From an uncultured Selenomonadales bacterium (GTDB taxonomy: Bacteria; Bacillota; Negativicutes; Acidaminococcales; Acidaminococcaceae): DNA of 64,000 bases. The stretch covers positions 1-64,000 of the forward strand of contig OMWZ01000010.1 of the NCBI GenBank assembly GCA_900314855.1. Reading direction: 5' to 3'. Shown here in pieces: positions 26,375 to 35,095 of this stretch. Position 1 is the first letter of the stretch. Each line of letters begins with the position of its first letter. The notes under the pieces were generated by a model. That model saw only the letters and a program-made list of their open reading frames with translations, had not been told where the DNA came from and ran no database searches. The position numbers were made by a program, and so were the translations under genes.

Positions 26375-27838
26375 ATGAACATACACATGGATTTATCGGA
26401 AGTCATCGTCTTTATCGTCTATTTGCTCTTCATGCTGGGCATCGGCGTCTATTTCTTCTTCAAAAGCAAGGACGGCGGGGAAAAGTCCTATTTCCTCGGC
26501 GGGCGCCAGATGGGCCCGTGGGTCGCGGCCCTGTCCGCCGGCGCCTCCGACATGAGCGCCTGGGTCCTGATGGGCCTGCCCACGTCGATTTACGCCCTCG
26601 GCCTGGGACAGTTGTGGATCGCCGTCGGCCTCGCCCTGGGCTACTCCATCAGCTGGATCCTCGAAGCGCCGCGTCTGCGCCGCTTTTCCATCGTAGCCAA
26701 CGACTCCATTACCATTCCCCAGTATTTGACCAACCGGTTCCAGGAGAAATCAAAGGTCCTGCAAGTCCTCTGCGCCTGCGTCTTCCTGATCGCCTACACG
26801 ATCTACTCCGCATCCAGCATGAAAGCCTGCGGCACCCTGTTCCATACGGTGATTGGCATCGACCCGACCCTGGCCATGTACCTGGGCGCTTTTATCATCG
26901 TCGGTTACACGTTCCTGGGAGGCTTTTCCGCGGTCTGCTGGACAGACTTTTTCCAGGGCATGATGATCCTGGGAGCCCTGCTCATTGCTCCCATTTTCGC
27001 CGCGTCCATGATCGACACGTCGGCCGCCGCGTCCATTCCGGCAAGCTACTGGAATCCCATGCGCGACTGGCGCGACATCGTGTCCGGCCTGGCCTGGGGC
27101 CTGGGCTACTTCGGCATGCCCCACATCATTATCCGGTTTATGTCCATCCGGTCGCAGCATGACATGCGCAAATCCGCTGCCATCGGCATCACATGGACCT
27201 TCCTGATCCTGATTTTCGCCACCATTGTCGGCATCGTGGGTCGCCTCTTCCTGGGCATGGATGAAACGGTCACGAAAGATTCCCTAGTCTTCATCAACAT
27301 GGTCCGCATCATCTTCCCGGGCATCGTTTCGGGCATTCTCCTGTCCGCGGTCCTGGCCGCTTCCATGAGTACGGCCGACAGCCAGCTCCTGTCCGCCGCC
27401 TCGGCCTTCGCGAGTGACGTCTATAAACCGGTCTTTCGCAAAAACAAGGCCAGCGAACGGGAAATGATGTGGGCAGGCCGCATCGTCGTCCTCGTCATCG
27501 CCATCCTGTCCGTCCTCATCGCCTCGGCGCCGAACTCCGGTTCCATCATGGCCCTCGTAACAAACGCCTGGGGCATCTTCGGCGCTGCCTTCGGGCCGAC
27601 CATTCTCCTGAGCCTCTTCTGGCGCCGCTTCAACTTCCACGGCGCCGTCGCCGGCATCGTCACGGGTGCCGTCGTCGATATCGGCTGGTTCACGTTCCTG
27701 AGCCATACGGGCATCTATGAACTGGCGCCGGGCTTCTTTGCCAGCCTGCTCGCCGCCGTCCTCGTCACGAAGATGACCAAGGAGCCGTCCAGGGAAGTAC
27801 GGAAGCTGTACGACAGCACCCTGGACTACGACGACTGA
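26375..27838 (+). CDS. putP: Sodium/proline symporter, PutP type (SSS family)
   Basis: Sodium-coupled uptake of L-proline. The 487-residue protein has about 13 membrane segments and the PutP signatures: FFKSKDGGEKSYFLGGR after the first segment, WVAALSAGASDMSAWVLMGL (sodium site region), ANDSITIPQYL, and the late SMSTADSQLLSAASAFASD stretch. I prefer ATG 26375, six bases after TGAGGCGG; ATG 26363 would add four residues. It is a single gene ending at a strong convergent terminator. Proline or glycine betaine uptake would serve nutrition or osmotic balance; proline is the best match. Confidence 0.92.
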   Translation: MNIHMDLSEVIVFIVYLLFMLGIGVYFFFKSKDGGEKSYFLGGRQMGPWVAALSAGASDMSAWVLMGLPTSIYALGLGQLWIAVGLALGYSISWILEAPRLRRFSIVANDSITIPQYLTNRFQEKSKVLQVLCACVFLIAYTIYSASSMKACGTLFHTVIGIDPTLAMYLGAFIIVGYTFLGGFSAVCWTDFFQGMMILGALLIAPIFAASMIDTSAAASIPASYWNPMRDWRDIVSGLAWGLGYFGMPHIIIRFMSIRSQHDMRKSAAIGITWTFLILIFATIVGIVGRLFLGMDETVTKDSLVFINMVRIIFPGIVSGILLSAVLAASMSTADSQLLSAASAFASDVYKPVFRKNKASEREMMWAGRIVVLVIAILSVLIASAPNSGSIMALVTNAWGIFGAAFGPTILLSLFWRRFNFHGAVAGIVTGAVVDIGWFTFLSHTGIYELAPGFFASLLAAVLVTKMTKEPSREVRKLYDSTLDYDD

Positions 27839-27898
27839 CGCAGGCCCCCGCGGGAATTCCCGCCACCGCGCGCCACGGCCGTCCTTGCCGGACAAAAC

Positions 27899-27942
27899 AA
27901 CACCCCGTGTCCCTGCCTGGATTCGCAGGGGCACGGGGTGTT
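27899..27942. terminator. Bidirectional terminator between putP and the 145-residue gene
   Basis: An 18-bp stem (AACACCCCGTG then CCCTGC, with one mismatch) around an eight-base loop, flanked by AAACAA on the left and TTT on the right, between convergent genes. Confidence 0.88.
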
Positions 27943-27970
27943 TGACTGCCCGGACGGACCAGCGCCCGTT

Positions 27971-28408
27971 TCAGCGCATGTTCTCGATAATGTCCTCAAA
28001 GTCGTTGATCAGTTTCGGATGGCCCAGGACGGACAGGTCGCGAAGCAGATATCCGTACGAGTCGTACCACTTGTCGGCCAGCTTCATTTCCAGGCCTTCC
28101 TTGCGGAACTCCTCGACCATCTTCAGGACAAAACGGTTGACGTTCCCTTCCTTGTCGACGTTCAGCGGGATAATCCGTGTTTCGGGCTCAAAATCCTCCA
28201 CGGTGATGTCCCAGCCGCCGGGAATGGGCGGACGACGGTCGGCGCGAATATAATAAGACGGGCTGAACCCGCAGTAGGTTCCGAACGCCTTGAAGAGTTT
28301 CGCCTTTTCCAGGGGATAGCCGTTGGCATTGCCCCATTTTACGATTTCGTCCGACACTTCGTTGTTGTGGACGATACTGGATAATTCACCTTTTTTCAAG
28401 ACTGTCAT
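27971..28408 (-). CDS. Protein of unknown function, 145 residues
   Basis: I do not recognise a family. The protein is soluble, mixed alpha/beta by appearance, without signal or membrane segment and without cysteine clusters (one Cys). Notable stretches are SPSYYIRADRRPPIPGGWDI at about 49-68 and a C-terminal acidic helix. The ATG is preceded by GGAGGAAG, so it is very likely a real gene. It lies 36 bases after the CHAD gene, is probably cotranscribed with it, and ends at the bidirectional terminator. Confidence 0.8.
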   Translation of the reverse strand: MTVLKKGELSSIVHNNEVSDEIVKWGNANGYPLEKAKLFKAFGTYCGFSPSYYIRADRRPPIPGGWDITVEDFEPETRIIPLNVDKEGNVNRFVLKMVEEFRKEGLEMKLADKWYDSYGYLLRDLSVLGHPKLINDFEDIIENMR

Positions 28409-28444
28409 AGAACTTCCTCCTAAGCGGCGTTTGCCGCGCTTTGT

Positions 28445-29725
28445 TTATTTCATTGTACCGTAAGCCGAGGGCTTTTTCAATTGTAAATTCGCCGCCTCTT
28501 CCCGCAAATCCTGCCAGCGTCCGGAAAGACCGTCCAAGGCGCCGGCCACGGCGTCGTCCTGCCAGGTACGGAACGCGTCGATCTGGCGCTCCAGGTCCGG
28601 ATTCGTCCCCGGGACCGGCCGCAGCCGTTCGGCCCAGCTGGCGTTGACATAATCGTCATGCAGGAATCCCAGCAGGTCCTGCATCCCCTTCAGGCGGCGC
28701 ACCAGGGATGAAGGCGGCCGCAGGATGTCGACAGTCTGGAGGACATAGCGGACGCGCTTCACCTTGATGCGCAGCTTGTGCAGGTCATCCATGTCCCGGA
28801 AATCAAGATGCCTGTCCCACAAGGCGTCAAGGCGGGATAACCAGCCTGCCAGGCGGCGGCACGCGTAATCCCGGGCCGGGCCGCCGGGGCCGTTCCAATC
28901 CAGGGCGCCGTCCACCCAGAGCAGGAATTCGACGAGGCGCGCCGTATGATCATTCAGGCAAAACTGCCCGAAAAAGCGCGCCGCCTCCCGGTCCCGGGCC
29001 GTTTGGAAGGCCGCGGCCAGAGCCGCCGTGTCCTGCCCCGTTTGCTCCTGCATCTGCTGACAGCTTCGCAAGGCCACATCGAGCTCCCGCAGCAGGGACA
29101 GTTCCTCCGCTTCCGCGCGAAAGCAGCGCTGCCACTGCCGCACCCGGTCCGTCGGCAGGCCCTCCTTCCAAAAGACGAAGCACGACCGGAGGCGCCGCAG
29201 TTTGACCCGGAGCTGGCGGACGAGCTGTCGGTTATCCCGGTCCCGCAGGAGCAGGAATTGAAACCAGCTGATGCCGTAGAGCTGCCAGGGCAGGCAGCGC
29301 CGCACGGCTTCGCGGCACGTCGCCGTCCGGGGCAGGCGCGGGTAGGGATTGCCGCCCAGGGCGGACAAGCGCCGCCGCACATCCGGCTCGGCGAGAATAT
29401 AGTCGTCGTCCCCGCCGAGAAGGCGTCTTGCCATGGTCGCCACGGCCCCCTCCGCCCCGGCGTCGTAGGAAAAGATCACATCGTGCAGGGGAATCATTTC
29501 CCCAGGCAGGACCAGGACTCCTTCCAGTATCTGCAGGGAGACGGGATCCCCGTCCCCCTCGCGCAGGAGCTTATATTTTCGATAGCGGGCACTGCGGCCG
29601 CTGCCGTCCTCTTTCTGCTGCAGCCGTCCCCGGACGGGGCAGGCCTGGAAAAAGGCGGCCAGCCGCGCGACAAACCCGTCCGGATCGGCCGGACGGACCG
29701 CGTGAAGACAGATTCGTCGTTGCAT
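28445..29725 (-). CDS. CHAD-domain protein
   Basis: CHAD domains are helical bundles rich in conserved His, Arg and Lys that bind polyphosphate. In this 426-residue protein the domain occupies about 145-400 and has the two typical helices VRQLRVKLRRLRS (the usual His replaced by Arg) and DDLHKLRIKVKRVRYV, which look like an internal repeat. The first about 130 residues are a separate region; it lacks the ExExK motif of a CYTH domain. CHAD proteins localise to polyphosphate granules, and a complete ppk1/ppx module lies 9 kb away. In an apparent operon with gloA-like, dehydrogenase and the 145-residue gene. Confidence 0.85.
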   Translation of the reverse strand: MQRRICLHAVRPADPDGFVARLAAFFQACPVRGRLQQKEDGSGRSARYRKYKLLREGDGDPVSLQILEGVLVLPGEMIPLHDVIFSYDAGAEGAVATMARRLLGGDDDYILAEPDVRRRLSALGGNPYPRLPRTATCREAVRRCLPWQLYGISWFQFLLLRDRDNRQLVRQLRVKLRRLRSCFVFWKEGLPTDRVRQWQRCFRAEAEELSLLRELDVALRSCQQMQEQTGQDTAALAAAFQTARDREAARFFGQFCLNDHTARLVEFLLWVDGALDWNGPGGPARDYACRRLAGWLSRLDALWDRHLDFRDMDDLHKLRIKVKRVRYVLQTVDILRPPSSLVRRLKGMQDLLGFLHDDYVNASWAERLRPVPGTNPDLERQIDAFRTWQDDAVAGALDGLSGRWQDLREEAANLQLKKPSAYGTMK

Positions 29726-29742
29726 ACTCCACCTGCCGCGCC

Positions 29743-30705
29743 TCAGCGTACCCGGCTCGGCATATCCTCTCCGGCCAAAGCGGCCAAGATGTTTTGCGCC
29801 GTCACGACCGCCATGGCGTCGCGCGTTTCTTCCGTGGCCGACGCCATATGGGGCGTCACGGTCACGTTGGGCAGCCCCAGAAGGGGATGGTCTCCCGGCA
29901 GAGGTTCCGGATTGGTCACATCGAGACCCGCCGCGGCGACTTTCCCGCTCCGCAGCGCGTCGTACAGGGCCTCCGTGTCGACGACCTTGCCGCGGGAAAT
30001 GTTGACAAAGCGGACGCCATCCTTCATCCTGGCGAAAGCGGCGGCATCAAAAAGTCCCTGCGTCGACGGATTGAGCGTCACGGCAACGACGAGAAAATCC
30101 GCCGCGGCCAGCAATTCGTCAAACCCGGCATAGGTAGCGTGAAACGCCGCGTCATCCAGCCTGCGGTGCCGGTTGTGGTACAGGATCCTCATCCCGCTCG
30201 TTTCGGCCCGGCGCGCGATGGCGGTGCCGATGTCGCCCATACCGACGATACCCAGGGTCTTGCCGTACAGGTCGACGCCCAGGCCCAGGGCCTTGCGGGC
30301 GCCCCACAGGCCCGACGCGACGTGCTGATGGCCCCGGACGATTCCCCGGGCCGTATCGAGCAGGAGCCCATAGGCTAGGTCGGCCACCGCGTTCACCAGT
30401 ACGCCCGGGGTGTTGCCCACAAGGACATTCCGGGCCCGGCAAGCCGCCAGGTCGAAGTTGTCATACCCCACCGAAGCCTGGGCCACCACCTGCAGTTTCG
30501 GCGCCAGGGCCAGCAGCGTTTCATCGACGCGGATATTTCCCGTGGAGTAGATAGCGTCGGCGTCGGCCAGGCGCCGCTCCCATTCGTCTTTCGGGACGCG
30601 GCCTCGTTCCTGCCACGTCACCAGGTCCACCTTGCCCTGCAGACACGCCAGGGCGGCCGGACGGATCTTTCCACTGCAAACGACTTTCTTTCCTGTCAAA
30701 TCCAT
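29743..30705 (-). CDS. D-isomer-specific 2-hydroxyacid dehydrogenase (glyoxylate/hydroxypyruvate reductase-like)
   Basis: NAD(P)-linked reduction of a 2-keto acid to a D-2-hydroxyacid. The 320-residue protein has the split catalytic domain around a Rossmann fold with GMGDIGTAIARRAE at about 151-164, the Arg in NISRGKVVD at about 232-240, the Glu/Asp region LDVTNPEPL and the catalytic His in VTVTPHMAS at about 285-293. Closest in pattern to glycerate/glyoxylate reductases; the exact substrate is uncertain. It follows the glyoxalase-like gene by 34 bases. Confidence 0.88.
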   Translation of the reverse strand: MDLTGKKVVCSGKIRPAALACLQGKVDLVTWQERGRVPKDEWERRLADADAIYSTGNIRVDETLLALAPKLQVVAQASVGYDNFDLAACRARNVLVGNTPGVLVNAVADLAYGLLLDTARGIVRGHQHVASGLWGARKALGLGVDLYGKTLGIVGMGDIGTAIARRAETSGMRILYHNRHRRLDDAAFHATYAGFDELLAAADFLVVAVTLNPSTQGLFDAAAFARMKDGVRFVNISRGKVVDTEALYDALRSGKVAAAGLDVTNPEPLPGDHPLLGLPNVTVTPHMASATEETRDAMAVVTAQNILAALAGEDMPSRVR

Positions 30706-30738
30706 GGCAAACCTTCCTTTCGCGTTCCCGTCCGCCCG

Positions 30739-31107
30739 TCAGCCTTTGGCCGGCGGCAGGATTTCCAGCCAATAGTTATCGGGATCCGTGATGAAATAGA
30801 TTCCCATGGCCGGATTTTCGTAGCAAATACAGCCCATGGCCTTGTGTTTGGCGTAGGCCGCCTCAAAATCGTCCGTCCGAAACGCCAGGTGGAACTCGTT
30901 TTCCCCCAGGTCATACGGTTTCGTCCGGTCCTTCAAATATGTCAGCTCCAGCTGATGCGGCATTTTGCCGTCGCCCAGGTAGACGATGGTAAAGTCGGGC
31001 CGTTCGATGCGGCGGACTTCCCGCAGGCCCAGGGCCTCGTCGTAAAACCGAAGGCTCTTGTCCAGGTCGAGCACATTGAAATTATTATGGGCAAAGGTGA
31101 ATTCCAT
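30739..31107 (-). CDS. gloA: Lactoylglutathione lyase-like VOC-family protein
   Basis: A 122-residue single-chain vicinal oxygen chelate protein resembling glyoxalase I. It has the paired beta-alpha-beta-beta-beta halves, with likely metal ligands His8 (FAHNNF), Glu in ELTYLKD, His in EFHLAFR and the final Glu in NYWLEILPP. Probably isomerises a methylglyoxal-thiol adduct to a D-lactoyl thioester; the downstream D-hydroxyacid dehydrogenase fits such a pathway. I chose ATG 31107, five bases after AAGGAGG; ATG 31110 is only two bases away from it. Confidence 0.85.
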   Translation of the reverse strand: MEFTFAHNNFNVLDLDKSLRFYDEALGLREVRRIERPDFTIVYLGDGKMPHQLELTYLKDRTKPYDLGENEFHLAFRTDDFEAAYAKHKAMGCICYENPAMGIYFITDPDNYWLEILPPAKG

Positions 31108-31127
31108 CATAACCTCCTTGCAGGGAA

Positions 31128-31159
31128 TAAGAAAACGGAACGGGAAGTTCCCGTTCCGT
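31128..31159 (-). terminator. Terminator of the DUF456 gene
   Basis: On the minus strand ACGGAACGGG and CCCGTTCCGT form a 10-bp stem with a five-base loop, followed by TTTCTTATT. It lies before the gloA-like gene. Confidence 0.85.
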
Positions 31160-31173
31160 CCATTGTATCATGG

Positions 31174-31722
31174 TCAGGCGTAAAAGAAAATCATCTTCGC
31201 GACCAGGATGGCCAGGACCATCGCCGCGACCCATTTCCCGAGCATGGCGAGACACTGCATCTTGGCCGCCTGCCAGGCCAGGGCGCAGCAGTCCTGCGCG
31301 TTCCGCGTGCGGTGGTATTCGTAGGCATAGGCCATGAGAAACGCTCCCGCCGCCCCGCCGAGCAGGCTGCCGAAAACCGGCAGGAACATCGTACCGAGCA
31401 GGCCGCCCGTCAAGGTGCCGCAGCCAATCAGAAAGACGCCCCACCAGGGGATACGCTCCGTCTTGATCCCGAAAAAGGACACGGCAAATTCCCACACCTC
31501 ACCCAGGGCATAGACCAGAATCAGGGACGCCACGAGGCGGGCATCGAAAAAGCGCTCGCTGTCAAAGAAAGCAAGTCCCAGGCCAAGCAGCACCAGGAAC
31601 GTGTTGCCGCCGAGGCCGAAGAACGCCAGGGCCAGGCCGATGGCAATGCCAAAGGCAGCCAGCAGGGCTTCCCATACATACCCGTCGGACATCCCTATGC
31701 CCGCTGCCAACACTTGTTCCAT
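31174..31722 (-). CDS. DUF456-family membrane protein
   Basis: A 182-residue protein with about five hydrophobic segments and the Gly-rich pattern of the DUF456 (YqgC-like) family, for example FGIAIGLALAFFGLGGNTF and GGLLGTMFLPVFGSLLGGA. The C-terminal quarter has a Cys pair (QDCCALAWQ) before a last membrane segment. Function unknown. GGAGACAG precedes the ATG. Transcribed alone between an extended -10 promoter and its own terminator. Confidence 0.75.
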   Translation of the reverse strand: MEQVLAAGIGMSDGYVWEALLAAFGIAIGLALAFFGLGGNTFLVLLGLGLAFFDSERFFDARLVASLILVYALGEVWEFAVSFFGIKTERIPWWGVFLIGCGTLTGGLLGTMFLPVFGSLLGGAAGAFLMAYAYEYHRTRNAQDCCALAWQAAKMQCLAMLGKWVAAMVLAILVAKMIFFYA

Positions 31723-31772
31723 CGACTGTCTCCTTCCCGGCCGCGCCGTCCTGTTTCTCTCTTCGTTTGCTC

Positions 31773-31781
31773 ATTATAGCA
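31773..31781 (-). promoter_or_regulatory. Extended -10 promoter of the DUF456 gene
   Basis: On the minus strand TGC followed by TATAAT (31773-31778); no clear -35 box. Divergent from the mscS promoter 20 bases away. Confidence 0.6.
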
Positions 31782-31799
31782 CGGCGGCGGCGGAAAGAT

Positions 31800-31828
31800 T
31801 TGAAACAACTGTGAATTTGCGATACAAT
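31800..31828 (+). promoter_or_regulatory. Promoter of the MscS-family gene
   Basis: -35 TTGAAA (31800-31805) and -10 TACAAT (31823-31828), 17-bp spacer. The transcript would have a leader of about 115 bases. Confidence 0.75.
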
Positions 31829-31948
31829 AAACAATAACATACTATCCCTGTATCCTATGGGCCCTGCCCCCTGCGGGCAAAGCCTTCCGCGACACTGCCG
31901 GGACCCCGGTCCCGCGGCGTCTTCGGCACCTATGACAAGGAGACATCC

Positions 31949-33067
31949 ATGAACCAGTTATTGCTTTATGTTCCCTTCCAGGATCCTTCCCTGCTTTGGG
32001 AAATGTGGCACGGGTCCGTCGTGGCAGCCGCCACGGTCCTCGTCCTGCGTCTCCTGCTCCGATACGCGATCCTGCCCTTGCTGCACCGTCTCAAGGACCG
32101 TTTGGGCCAGTCTTTCTTCGAAGACGTGCTTCAATCCTTCGAACGACCGATCCTCACGTACTTTTTGATTTTAGCGCTGTATGTCTTCATCGTCTTCAGC
32201 CCCGTCCCGCTTCTCGCCCAGCATCCTTCCATCGACCGGATTCTGCGCAGCTGCCTGATCCTCTGCGTCTTCAAGGGCATCTATAATCTCTGTGACGCCG
32301 GCGGCGAAGGGTTCCTGCGGCATTTCCTGCAGAAAACGAACCTCAACGTGCACCAGGCCCTGGCCGGCCTCCTGTCGTCGGTCCTCCACGTCCTCATCGC
32401 CGTCCTGGCCTTCGCCATGGTCGCCAGGGAATGGAACTATGATATTTCGGCCTTCATCGCCTCCCTGGGCATCGGCGCCATGGCTTTCGCCTTCGCCGCC
32501 AAGGACACCCTGGCCAATGTCTTCGGCAGTCTCGTCATCGTCATGGAAAAGCCCTTCCAGATCGGCGACTGGATCCAGGTCAACAATATCGAAGGCATCG
32601 TGGAAGACGTCACTTTCCGAAGCACGCGCATCCGCACGTTCTACCAGGAACTGGCCTACGTGCCGAACAACCTGTTGTCCAACGCTCCCATCACCAACTG
32701 CACCCGGCGCCAGCGGTTCCGCATCCAGTACATGCTCGGCGTAACCTACGGCAGCACGCGGGAGCAGCTGAAAGCCGTCTGTGACGCCATCCGCAGCTAC
32801 TGTGAGCAAGCGCCCCACATCGACAGCCGCGATATTTCCGTCTTCTTCTACGAATTCGGCGACAGCTCCCTCAACATCCGCGTCGTATGCTACGTCGCCG
32901 CCGAACATTACAGCCAGTACCTCGCGTACCGCCATGAATTCAATCTGGCCCTGCTCCGCATTCTTGAGGAAAACGGCGTCAGCTGCGCCTTCCCGAGCCA
33001 GAGCCTTTATTTCGAGACACCCCTGGAAACCAGGACGCCCGCCCCTGCGGACGACGGCAAAGCCTGA
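31949..33067 (+). CDS. mscS: Small-conductance mechanosensitive channel, MscS family
   Basis: Opens under membrane tension to release osmolytes. A 372-residue protein with four or five membrane segments; the pore helix region (SLGIGAMAFAFAAKDTLANV, about 171-190) leads into the MscS beta domain with VMEKPFQIGDWIQV and EGIVEDVTFRSTRIRT. The C-terminal alpha/beta domain follows. Longer at the N-terminus than E. coli MscS, as in the YnaI/YbdG-like group. AAGGAGACATCC precedes the ATG. Monocistronic with a strong terminator. Confidence 0.94.
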   Translation: MNQLLLYVPFQDPSLLWEMWHGSVVAAATVLVLRLLLRYAILPLLHRLKDRLGQSFFEDVLQSFERPILTYFLILALYVFIVFSPVPLLAQHPSIDRILRSCLILCVFKGIYNLCDAGGEGFLRHFLQKTNLNVHQALAGLLSSVLHVLIAVLAFAMVAREWNYDISAFIASLGIGAMAFAFAAKDTLANVFGSLVIVMEKPFQIGDWIQVNNIEGIVEDVTFRSTRIRTFYQELAYVPNNLLSNAPITNCTRRQRFRIQYMLGVTYGSTREQLKAVCDAIRSYCEQAPHIDSRDISVFFYEFGDSSLNIRVVCYVAAEHYSQYLAYRHEFNLALLRILEENGVSCAFPSQSLYFETPLETRTPAPADDGKA

Positions 33068-33107
33068 AGGCCGCACCGTTCCCACGGGATGTCCCGCCCT
33101 GTCCCAT

Positions 33108-33150
33108 CAAAAACACCCCTGCCGCAGCTTCCGGCAGGGGTGTTCTGTTT
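33108..33150. terminator. Bidirectional terminator between mscS and adenine deaminase
   Basis: AACACCCCTGCCG and CGGCAGGGGTGTT form a 13-bp stem with a seven-base loop, flanked by AAAA on the left and TCTGTTT on the right, between convergent genes. Confidence 0.88.
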
Positions 33151-33215
33151 ATGGTCCGGTTTCGGGGACGCAGCCCGCGGCCCCCCCCTTCGCGCCGGCT
33201 TTTCCGGCCGTATGG

Positions 33216-34949
33216 TCAGTCCGTCCAGATGGACACGTGCGTAAAATGGGTCACGTCGACGAGGCCCCGGTCGGTCAGGCGCAGTTCCGGAATAACCGGC
33301 AAGGACAGGAAGGACAGGACCATAAGGGGATTGAACTCCTCGGGAACTCCCAGTTCATGGATCCAGAAGAGAAGTTGTTTCATTTCGGCATTGACCACAT
33401 CGGCCTGGCGGTCGGACATGAGGCCCGCGATGGGCAGCGGCAGGGAGGCCTTCACTTCGCCGTCCGCCGCCACGACAATGCCGCCGCCAATGTCGCGCAG
33501 GCGGTTGGCGGCCACGGCCATGTCTTCGTCGTCGACCCCTACTACGGTGAGATTGTGGGAATCGTGTCCCACCGTCGTCCCAATGGCTCCCCGCTTCAGC
33601 TGGATGCCCTGGACGAAGCCCAGGCCGACATTGCCCGTTCCATGGTGCCGTTCACACACGGCCAATTTCAAGACATCCCGCTCCGTGTCACTGACAGCCA
33701 GGCCGTCCACCAGCCTCGGCGGCAGGCGCAATGCCTCCGTCGTCAGGTTATTCTGCGACAGGCGGAGAACACGGAGCTGTTTGCCCGCTTCCCCGGGAAT
33801 CCGGAAGCGGTCCGGATCCAGGGCCGGCATATGCATGGTCGGCACCGCCACTCCCCGCAGCGGCTTGCTTTCCCAGTCCAGGCGGCCCCGAAAGACGACG
33901 GGACGCCCTTCTTTGAACACGTGGACCGGCTGGAACCGCTCCAAGTCGTCGAAAACGCACAAGTCCGCCGTAAACCCCGGCGCGATGGCGCCCAGCCGGC
34001 GGAGGCCGAAACATTCCGCCGTATTGAGCGTTGCCAGGGGCAGCAGCCGCTCCGCCGCGACGCCCTGGGTCACGCCGATTTCCAGGAGGTAGTTGATACT
34101 CCCCTGTTCGATGAGATCATCCACGTGACGGTCGTCCGTACAGAGGCAGCAGCGCCTCTCGTCCACTTCGTCCAGGACCGGCAGCAGATCCACCAGGTTG
34201 TGGGCCGCGCTGCCTTCCCGCAGGAAGACATACATGCCGCGGGCCACCTTTTCCCGCGCCTCGGCCACGGTATTGCATTCGTGGTCATTAGCCACGCCGG
34301 CGGCGGCAAGGGCTTCCAGTTCGGGGCCCGTCACCCCCGGCGCGTGGCCGTCGATGATCCGGTCGGAAAAGGCCGCCAGCTTTTCCAGGACGTCGTCGGC
34401 GCCGTTGATGACACCGGGATAATTCATCATTTCCGCCAGACCGCGCACGCGGGGGCTCCTCTTCGTCAAGGCTTCCATATCGGCCACGGTCAGCTCCGCC
34501 CCGGATGTGTCCAGGTGCGTCGCCGGCACACAGCTGGGAACCTGCAGGTAGACCGTCAGGGGCATCTCCTCCGTCTCGGACAGGAAAAATTCGATTCCCT
34601 CCGCGCCGAGGACATTGGCGATTTCATGAGGGTCCGCGAAAACAGTCGTCACGCCGTTCAGCAACAGGATTTTCGCCAGTTCGCGGGGCGACAGCATGGA
34701 GCTCTCCAGATGAACATGGGCGTCCATCAGGCCCGGCGTCACGTACTGGCCGCGCACGTCGATTTCCCGTTTGCCGCTGTACGCGCCGATGCCGACGACA
34801 TGGGTCCCGCGAATGGCCACATCCGCCTCCTCCCAGGAGCGCGTAAAGACGTTGAAGACGTGCCCTCCCTTGAGGACCAGATCGGCCTGCTGCAGGCCTT
34901 GCGCCACGGCAATATCCATAGCGATGCGTTCTTTCGTTCCTATATCCAT
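33216..34949 (-). CDS. ade: Adenine deaminase
   Basis: Converts adenine to hypoxanthine and ammonia, feeding salvage through Hpt. The 577-residue amidohydrolase has the metal-binding PGLMDAHVHLESSML at about 71-85 and the C-terminal domain typical of the AdeC family (LGVPEEFNPLMVLSFLSLP near the end). I chose ATG 34949, behind AGAGGTGA; the longer frame reads through the promoter. Divergently transcribed from the TSUP exporter. Confidence 0.95.
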   Translation of the reverse strand: MDIGTKERIAMDIAVAQGLQQADLVLKGGHVFNVFTRSWEEADVAIRGTHVVGIGAYSGKREIDVRGQYVTPGLMDAHVHLESSMLSPRELAKILLLNGVTTVFADPHEIANVLGAEGIEFFLSETEEMPLTVYLQVPSCVPATHLDTSGAELTVADMEALTKRSPRVRGLAEMMNYPGVINGADDVLEKLAAFSDRIIDGHAPGVTGPELEALAAAGVANDHECNTVAEAREKVARGMYVFLREGSAAHNLVDLLPVLDEVDERRCCLCTDDRHVDDLIEQGSINYLLEIGVTQGVAAERLLPLATLNTAECFGLRRLGAIAPGFTADLCVFDDLERFQPVHVFKEGRPVVFRGRLDWESKPLRGVAVPTMHMPALDPDRFRIPGEAGKQLRVLRLSQNNLTTEALRLPPRLVDGLAVSDTERDVLKLAVCERHHGTGNVGLGFVQGIQLKRGAIGTTVGHDSHNLTVVGVDDEDMAVAANRLRDIGGGIVVAADGEVKASLPLPIAGLMSDRQADVVNAEMKQLLFWIHELGVPEEFNPLMVLSFLSLPVIPELRLTDRGLVDVTHFTHVSIWTD

Positions 34950-34991
34950 GACAGTCACCTCTCTGAAAACAGACAGCGTCGTTTTGGAAAC

Positions 34992-35000
34992 ATTATACCA
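34992..35000 (-). promoter_or_regulatory. Extended -10 promoter of ade
   Basis: On the minus strand TGG then TATAAT (34992-34997), 43 bases before the ade start; no clear -35 box. Confidence 0.6.
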
Positions 35001-35048
35001 CACCCAGGGGAACTCCTGCGCAAAATCCGTGCAGGCACCGCCGCTTTT

Positions 35049-35057
35049 TGCTATAAT
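35049..35057 (+). promoter_or_regulatory. Extended -10 promoter of the TSUP gene
   Basis: TGC then TATAAT (35052-35057), 38 bases before the start codon; no clear -35 box. It faces away from the ade promoter. Confidence 0.6.
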
Positions 35058-35095
35058 AAGTTATATTGCGAAAAATACGGAAAGGATGGACCTTC

